Source: Paenibacillus oleatilyticus
Lineage (GTDB): Bacteria > Bacillota > Bacilli > Paenibacillales > NBRC-103111
DNA: 64,000 nucleotides
Direction: 5' to 3'
Assembly (NCBI RefSeq): GCF_018998565.1
Contig: NZ_JAHNZO010000019.1
Coordinates: forward strand, 84,808-148,807
Shown here: piece after piece, positions 59,500 to 64,000 of the stretch
How positions within the stretch are numbered: position 1 is the stretch's first letter
Layout of the letters: each line of letters starts with the position of its first letter
The notes under the pieces: generated by a model
The model's database searches: none
Seen by the model: only the letters and a program-made list of their open reading frames with translations
Told to the model about the DNA's origin: nothing
Position numbers and translations under genes: made by a program

Positions 59500-61932
59500 T
59501 TATTGGGCTGCCGGCTCCAGGTTTTGGAACAAAGCCGTGCGCGTATCCGTGTCGTTCAGCATTTTGGTCCACGGATCTTTTACCTGTGCCAATGCGAATT
59601 CGATCCGTTCCACCAACGCTTTGCGATTCTCCATATCATCAACGACCGCCTTGCGGATCGTTTCAAGACCCATTCGTTCCACCCATTCCGAAGTACGCTC
59701 CAGATATTTTCCCGTCTCCCGGTAATATTGGATGATGGCCGCGCAAAGCTCGATCAGCTCTTCATCGGTCTTTACTTTGCAGAGCGAATCCGCCAAACGC
59801 GCTTTAATTCCGCCGTTGCCGCCGATGAACAGCTCCCATCCGCCGTCATTGCCGACGATGCCGATATCTTTGGTGCACGCCTCTGCGCAGTTGCGAGGGC
59901 ATCCGTTAACAGCCATTTTGAATTTGGCCGGGAGGTCCAGACGCTCAAATTTGCGTTCGAGGAATGCGCCCATGCTCATCGAATCCTGGGTGCCGAAGCG
60001 GCAAAATTGCGCGCCGACGCAGGTTTTAACGGTCCGCAGCGATTTCGCGTAGGCATAGCCCGAAGGCATCCCCAGCTCTTCCCAAACCTTGGGTACATCC
60101 TCTTTTTTCACGCCGATCAGATCCAGCCGCTGTCCGCCAGTTACTTTGACGACCTTCACATCGTACTTCAGCGAAACGTCGGCGATTTTCTTCAAGTCCT
60201 CCGGCGTCGTAACGCCGCCGTACATCCGCGGAACGACGGTAAAGGTGCCGTCTTTCTGAATGTTGGCGCTCATGCGTTCGTTCACGAAACGCGATTCCTT
60301 TTCATCCTGAAATGTATCGGGATAAATCATGCCCAAATAATAGTTCAGCGCCGGGCGGCACTTCGAGCAGCCTTCAGGCTGGTTCCAGTCCAGCACATGC
60401 ATAATTTCTTTCGTTGAGGTCAATCCTTTAGCCCGGATCTCGGCGACAATTTCATCGCGGCCGAGGGTTGTGCAGCCACAGATGCCTTGCTTGACGGAAG
60501 CCTTGAAGCCGTCGCCAAGAACATGCTGCAGAATTTGCTCAACGACCGGCTTACAGCCGCCGCAGGACCGCGTTGCTCCCGTGCAGGCTTTAATTTCGTC
60601 GACCGTCGTCAATCCTTGTTCCGTAATGGCGTCGACAATCGTCTTTTTGGTTACGCCGTTACAGCCGCATACGATTTCCTCATCAGCCATGGCTTCCACC
60701 GAAGCCGCGCCTTTCGCTCCGCCGCCGCAGCAGCCGGTACCCATGAGCGAGTCGTAAATTTCGTCGGTCATCACGGTTTTTTGCTTGATCAGCTTTTGCA
60801 GATTGGCGGATTCCGTAATATCGCCGAAGAGCACCGCGCCCACCATCACATTTTGTTTCAGCAATATTTTTTTGTACGTTTGTTTCCATTCGTCCTTATG
60901 GGCAATGACGACATGCTCCGGATCTTCGATAAACTCGCCGGTGGAGAACACGTCCACACCCGATATTTTCAGCTTCGTCGATACGACCGAGCCCTCATAG
61001 GGGAGCGTATCTACGCCGCACAGATGCTTGGCAAGCACCATGCCTTGTTCAAAAAGCGGGGCAACCAGTCCGTAGCAGACACCGCGATGTTCATTGCATT
61101 CGCCGACGGCATAAACGTCCGGCATGGAAGTTTGCATATAGTCGTCTACCACGATACCGCGTTTCGTCCAGATTCCGCTTGCCTGCGCCACGGCCACATT
61201 CGGCTTGATGCCTACGGCCATGACGACGAACTCCGCCTCCAGCACCGTATTGTCAGCAAACCGCAGCCCGGCCACACGTTCGTCTCCGAACAGTTCTACC
61301 GTCTTTGCTCCCATCTTAAATTTGATGCCTTGACGTTCGAGCTCCGCCTTCAGCATCGATGCTGCCTGATGATCCAGTTGGCGCTCCATCAGATCTTCCA
61401 TTAGATGAACGACCGTTACGTCCATGCCGAGATGAACAAGGCCTTTGGCCGCTTCCAGTCCAAGCAGCCCTCCGCCGATAACGGCCGCCTTCTTGTAGGA
61501 CTTGGCTGCCTCCAGCATTTGCTGGCAGTCCGAAATATCCCGGAAGCCGATGACGCCTTGCTTGTCGGTGCCGGGGATGGGCAGAATAAACGGATTCGAG
61601 CCCGTCGCAATAATGATTTTGTCGTAAGGCACACGCTCTCCATTTTCCGTTACGACCTCATGAGCAGCTTGATCGATATACGAAACCGTCGTTCCGGTAT
61701 GAAGTGTAATGCCGTTTTCTTTATACCAATCCCATCCGTTTAATACAATATCGTCGAATGTTTTGCTGCCTTCCAGCACATAGGAGAGCAGAATACGATT
61801 ATAGTTGGGATGCGGTTCACTGCCAAAAACGGTAATATCGAATCGTTTTGTCAGTTTCAAAATTTGTTCCACGGTACTGATGCCAGCCATTCCGTTTCCG
61901 ATAACGACAAGTTTCTCTTTATTGAGGGTCAT
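59500..61932 (-). CDS. nirB: Nitrite reductase (NADH) large subunit
   Basis: An 810-residue cytoplasmic enzyme reducing nitrite to ammonium with NADH. The FAD/NAD half (1-400) starts VVIGNGMAGISTVEQI. Two BFD-type [2Fe-2S] cysteine clusters follow (CGCNGVTKKTI...CGGCKP and CGCTTLG...CSKC). The sirohaem/[4Fe-4S] part has CVGAQFC and NGCPRNC as Cys-x5-Cys and Cys-x3-Cys. GAGGAGG precedes ATG 61932. First gene of nirBDC. No sirohaem synthase gene follows, unlike the Bacillus nas cluster. Confidence 0.96.
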   Translation of the reverse strand: MTLNKEKLVVIGNGMAGISTVEQILKLTKRFDITVFGSEPHPNYNRILLSYVLEGSKTFDDIVLNGWDWYKENGITLHTGTTVSYIDQAAHEVVTENGERVPYDKIIIATGSNPFILPIPGTDKQGVIGFRDISDCQQMLEAAKSYKKAAVIGGGLLGLEAAKGLVHLGMDVTVVHLMEDLMERQLDHQAASMLKAELERQGIKFKMGAKTVELFGDERVAGLRFADNTVLEAEFVVMAVGIKPNVAVAQASGIWTKRGIVVDDYMQTSMPDVYAVGECNEHRGVCYGLVAPLFEQGMVLAKHLCGVDTLPYEGSVVSTKLKISGVDVFSTGEFIEDPEHVVIAHKDEWKQTYKKILLKQNVMVGAVLFGDITESANLQKLIKQKTVMTDEIYDSLMGTGCCGGGAKGAASVEAMADEEIVCGCNGVTKKTIVDAITEQGLTTVDEIKACTGATRSCGGCKPVVEQILQHVLGDGFKASVKQGICGCTTLGRDEIVAEIRAKGLTSTKEIMHVLDWNQPEGCSKCRPALNYYLGMIYPDTFQDEKESRFVNERMSANIQKDGTFTVVPRMYGGVTTPEDLKKIADVSLKYDVKVVKVTGGQRLDLIGVKKEDVPKVWEELGMPSGYAYAKSLRTVKTCVGAQFCRFGTQDSMSMGAFLERKFERLDLPAKFKMAVNGCPRNCAEACTKDIGIVGNDGGWELFIGGNGGIKARLADSLCKVKTDEELIELCAAIIQYYRETGKYLERTSEWVERMGLETIRKAVVDDMENRKALVERIEFALAQVKDPWTKMLNDTDTRTALFQNLEPAAQ

Positions 61933-61978
61933 TGTCCGGCCTCCTCGAAAGCTTTGAATTTTTCTTTTGTATAAGGAA

Positions 61979-61984
61979 AGTATA
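61979..61984 (-). promoter_or_regulatory. nirB promoter -10
   Basis: TATACT on the minus strand. The -35 position is occupied by the proximal FNR-like box, as in class II activated promoters. Confidence 0.6.
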
Positions 61985-62005
61985 CAGGGAAGCTAACGAA
62001 AAATT

Positions 62006-62021
62006 AGTGATTTTTTTCACA
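62006..62021 (-). promoter_or_regulatory. FNR-like box, proximal
   Basis: AGTGATTTTTTTCACA matches TGTGA-N6-TCACA at 9 of 10 positions, centred about -41.5 from the predicted start. It also matches the Rex consensus at 16 of 18. Confidence 0.65.
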
Positions 62022-62025
62022 ACTA

Positions 62026-62041
62026 TGCGATATTTATCACA
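62026..62041 (-). promoter_or_regulatory. FNR-like box, distal
   Basis: TGCGATATTTATCACA matches TGTGA-N6-TCACA at 9 of 10 positions, exactly 20 bases (two helical turns) upstream of the proximal box. Confidence 0.55.
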
Positions 62042-62112
62042 GAGGAGCGTCAAATGTGACAAATTTAGTACGTCTGCAATCAATGGCCGTAGGTTCTCCG
62101 TTATCAAACGCG

Positions 62113-62158
62113 AAAAAGACCGCCGAAATCCTTGGCCGGACATGGCGATCTTTTGTCA
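62113..62158 (-). terminator. Terminator of the APC permease gene
   Basis: On the minus strand AAAAGATCGCC pairs with GGCGGTCTTTT (one G-U), then T. Confidence 0.8.
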
Positions 62159-62163
62159 TATCG

Positions 62164-63420
62164 TTATGGCGAATTCACGGCCGATACTTTGCGTCGATAG
62201 CGCAAATACAGCAGGCAGCTCGCAGCCACGACGGCCGGTACGGCCAAGTACTGCATCGAAAAGGGCGCAATCGCCAGACAAAGCGCTGACGATGTCAATG
62301 CGGCCAACCGTCCGGCTTTATCGCTCCACAACAGCTTTACGCAGGCAAACGAAGCTACAATATATACGAGAATCCCGAGCGTGGTGGGCACCAAAATCAA
62401 GCGGTCCACGGAAAACGAAGCCGCATAGCTGAAAGCCAGCGTCAACGTATTTGTTACAAATAGAAAGAACACCGAGCGGTAGGGCGTCCCGCTTTTGCTT
62501 GTTTTCGCAAACCATCGCGGCAGCTTTCCTTCGACGGCCAGCGCATACCCGAGGCGGGAAGAGCTGGCGAGGTACACGTTCAGCGTGCCGAGACAGACGA
62601 TACAGGCCACAACCACGGTTGCCAGCCCCGCGTTTAATCCGAGCGCCCGGTTCATCAGCGCAGCCAGCGGCGCTTCGGTCCCAATGTCTCCGTACGTATG
62701 CGTTCCAATCGTCACCGCGGATAACAGCGTGTATACGGCGCCGATAATAAAGACGCTGGCCCAGGTGCAGCGCATCACGTCCCGCTGCGGATTGCGGAAC
62801 TCCGGTACAAGATGGGTGATGCTTTCCCAGCCGAAGAACGCCCAAAAAATAAGGACGCACGCTTGCCCGATTCCGGTCAATCCGTGAGGAGCGAAAGGGC
62901 GGAAGTGGACCGCCTCAATGGCTGGAAGGCTGAAGGCGATCGTCAGCACCAGCAGGACGAGCACAATCCCGCTCAACCCCAGCGACACGAGCCCGCTGAT
63001 ACGCATCCCGAGCAGATTGGCGGCAAGCGCCGCTACGAGAAATAGGAAGGCGAAGCCATACAGCCATTCGCCCGCCAGTCCGAAAACCGTAACAATATAA
63101 GAAGCGCCGGTTAATCCGACCACGGCTTGTCCCGTCGCGACCCAAGCAAAAAAGAACCAGCCGACCACAGCGCCGGATCTTTCTCCGAACGCCTGCTGCA
63201 CGATCGTTGCGATCCCGCCGTAGTTTTCGTATTTCAACGCAAGTCTGGCAAACGTGTAGGCAATCGGAACACTTAATAAGGAAAGCAAGAGCCAGGAGAC
63301 AATCGCCGCGGGCCCGGCGGCGTCCGCCGTGTATCCCGGCAAAATCAGAATGCCCGATCCTAGAACGGCGCCCATATATAGAGCCACGCCTTGTGCCATC
63401 GTAATTGTTCGTTTCGTCAT
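62164..63420 (-). CDS. APC family amino-acid permease
   Basis: A 418-residue membrane protein with about 12 spans. The opening GVALYMGAVLGSGILILPG holds the unwound helix-1 GSG motif of amino-acid/polyamine/organocation carriers. YENYGGIATIVQQAFGE and LGYALAVEGKLPRWFAK support the YjeH/YfnA-like group. Substrate specificity cannot be told. GGAGGG precedes ATG 63420. Separated from nirB by a terminator. Confidence 0.9.
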   Translation of the reverse strand: MTKRTITMAQGVALYMGAVLGSGILILPGYTADAAGPAAIVSWLLLSLLSVPIAYTFARLALKYENYGGIATIVQQAFGERSGAVVGWFFFAWVATGQAVVGLTGASYIVTVFGLAGEWLYGFAFLFLVAALAANLLGMRISGLVSLGLSGIVLVLLVLTIAFSLPAIEAVHFRPFAPHGLTGIGQACVLIFWAFFGWESITHLVPEFRNPQRDVMRCTWASVFIIGAVYTLLSAVTIGTHTYGDIGTEAPLAALMNRALGLNAGLATVVVACIVCLGTLNVYLASSSRLGYALAVEGKLPRWFAKTSKSGTPYRSVFFLFVTNTLTLAFSYAASFSVDRLILVPTTLGILVYIVASFACVKLLWSDKAGRLAALTSSALCLAIAPFSMQYLAVPAVVAASCLLYLRYRRKVSAVNSP

Positions 63421-63491
63421 CCGCGCCCTCCGCTTCTTATCTTTATCTTCTTTAAATAGATTAACATGAAAGAGGATATTTTTGAGAGCTC

Positions 63492-63521
63492 TTGCGCATA
63501 AGACAGCAATTATGTTATAGT
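63492..63521 (+). promoter_or_regulatory. rRNA promoter P1
   Basis: TTGCGC (63492-63497), 18-base spacer containing AGACAGCAA, TATAGT (63516-63521). Confidence 0.5.
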
Positions 63522-63701
63522 GTCATTCCGGCCGTTTGAGCCGGTCACAAGTTTCACGCAGGTTAAGTGCAAAAGCTGATAAAATTTGGACTTGCATCTC
63601 CTCCGTGAAGTGTGGTAAAGTTACTTTCGCTGTCTCATGCAGCACTTGATTACAACTTCTGCGCTTGCGGGTTCGTCCCCTGGAATGGAAAAATAAAGTG
63701 C

Positions 63702-63731
63702 TTGCCAAACAGACAGCAAATGTGATAGAGT
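63702..63731 (+). promoter_or_regulatory. rRNA promoter P2
   Basis: TTGCCA (63702-63707), 18-base spacer containing AGACAGCAA, TAGAGT (63726-63731). Clearly related to P1. Confidence 0.55.
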
Positions 63732-63795
63732 AATGATCGTTGTCTCGAAAGCTTCTCTTAATTGAAACGGCTGAATGGCCTAAAAAAATTAACAG

Positions 63796-63824
63796 TTGCA
63801 ATCAGACAAACGATGTGGTAAGTT
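63796..63824 (+). promoter_or_regulatory. rRNA promoter P3
   Basis: TTGCAA (63796-63801), 17-base spacer containing AGACAAACG, TAAGTT (63819-63824). Related to P1 and P2. The gene-free 63421-63965 stretch holds only these promoters and the leader. Confidence 0.5.
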
Positions 63825-63875
63825 AGTCTTCCGGCTGTTTGGAACAAACGGTTCGGAGGCATACTAAAATCGAAT

Positions 63876-63890
63876 TGCCCTTTGAAAACT
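63876..63890 (+). promoter_or_regulatory. rRNA antiterminator boxA
   Basis: TGCCCTTTGAAAACT matches the Bacillales rrn boxA (TGCTCTTTGAAAACT) at all but one position, 75 bases before 16S. Confidence 0.85.
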
Positions 63891-63964
63891 GAACATCGAG
63901 TGAGTGTCATAAAGAGAATGCATATTCTCGTCAGTAGTAACTTTTGAGCTTTAATCAGCTTTTC

Positions 63965-64000
63965 TTTAATGGAGAGTTTGATCCTGGCTCAGGACGAACG
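63965..64000 (+). rRNA. 16S ribosomal RNA, 5' end (partial)
   Basis: The conserved 16S opening AGAGTTTGATCCTGGCTCAG is at 63973-63992, followed by GACGAACG. The mature 5' end is placed near 63965 by comparison with the Bacillus leader; the exact base is uncertain. The gene continues beyond the window. Confidence 0.97.

Noticed and set aside
61932..62432. 166-codon plus-strand frame over the nirB promoter
   Set aside because: It covers the FNR-like boxes and a terminator and overlaps the APC permease gene in antisense.
63523..63801. 92-codon minus-strand frame upstream of 16S
   Set aside because: It lies over the rRNA promoters, has no ribosome-binding site and shows no protein features.
1..64000. 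CRISPR arrays, prophage, toxin-antitoxin or known defence systems
   Set aside because: No regularly spaced repeats, no phage structural or integrase genes and no recognisable defence nuclease cassette were seen on either strand.

Overview
The window looks like a chromosomal piece of a member of the Paenibacillaceae (Paenibacillus or a close relative). The signs are moderately high GC, three S-layer-homology (SLH) surface proteins, a YesM/YesN-type two-component pair beside a carbohydrate ABC importer, EcsAB, AIM24, YhfC and YkuK family proteins, Gram-positive ribosome-binding sites with ATG, GTG and TTG starts, and a Bacillales-type rRNA leader that runs into the 5' end of a 16S gene at the right edge. 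This is inference from gene content; no search was run.

Layout. 1-8.3 kb: a two-gene cell-surface operon (SLH lipoprotein, then a giant secreted multi-domain protein that runs off the left edge). 8.3-14.3 kb: a decayed stalk-domain gene, queF, a membrane protein, a Fur-boxed FecE-type ATPase, a luciferase-like oxidoreductase, a polysaccharide deacetylase and an APH-fold kinase. 14.4-17.6 kb: a D-amino-acid operon (DSD1-like lyase, D-aminoacylase, RidA). 17.9-27.5 kb: histidine kinase, AraC-type response regulator, sugar-binding lipoprotein, two permeases (no ATPase), an oxidoreductase and two TIM-barrel isomerases. 27.45-27.78 kb: an insulated, strongly folded non-coding element between two convergent genes. 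27.8-36.1 kb: YkuK, small proteins, an AIM24 pair, an MHYT histidine kinase, an MFS exporter, a YvsG-like membrane hydrolase and a CAP/SLH protein. 36.3-39.4 kb: a complete polar amino-acid ABC importer. 39.4-42.3 kb: a small ORF and a wHTH regulator with two YhfC-like membrane proteins behind a PerR/Fur-like operator. 42.4-46.1 kb: a ribose-type ABC operon. 46.4-55.1 kb: an SLH/PrcB protein, hydrolase, pyruvate kinase, two AraC regulators, a FAD monooxygenase, a DCC protein and a second Gfo/Idh/MocA oxidoreductase. 55.2-58.2 kb: a serine hydrolase and EcsAB. 58.3-61.9 kb: nirB-nirD-nirC under a promoter with two tandem FNR-like boxes. 62.2-63.4 kb: an APC transporter. 63.4-64 kb: a gene-free rRNA promoter region with three related promoters, boxA and the 16S start.

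How the genes work together. Most units are nutrient capture coupled to local regulation: an extracytoplasmic-sensing two-component system likely drives a sugar importer and its catabolic enzymes, the D-amino-acid operon pairs a PLP lyase with the enamine-clearing RidA, and the nitrite unit links import to reduction under an oxygen-responsive promoter. Several short genes (43, 45 and 51 residues) with good ribosome-binding sites are included. The most unexplained pieces are the insulated structured element at 27.45-27.78 kb, the composition island that crosses a gene boundary at about 6.2-7.5 kb, and the operator-controlled pair of YhfC-like proteins.
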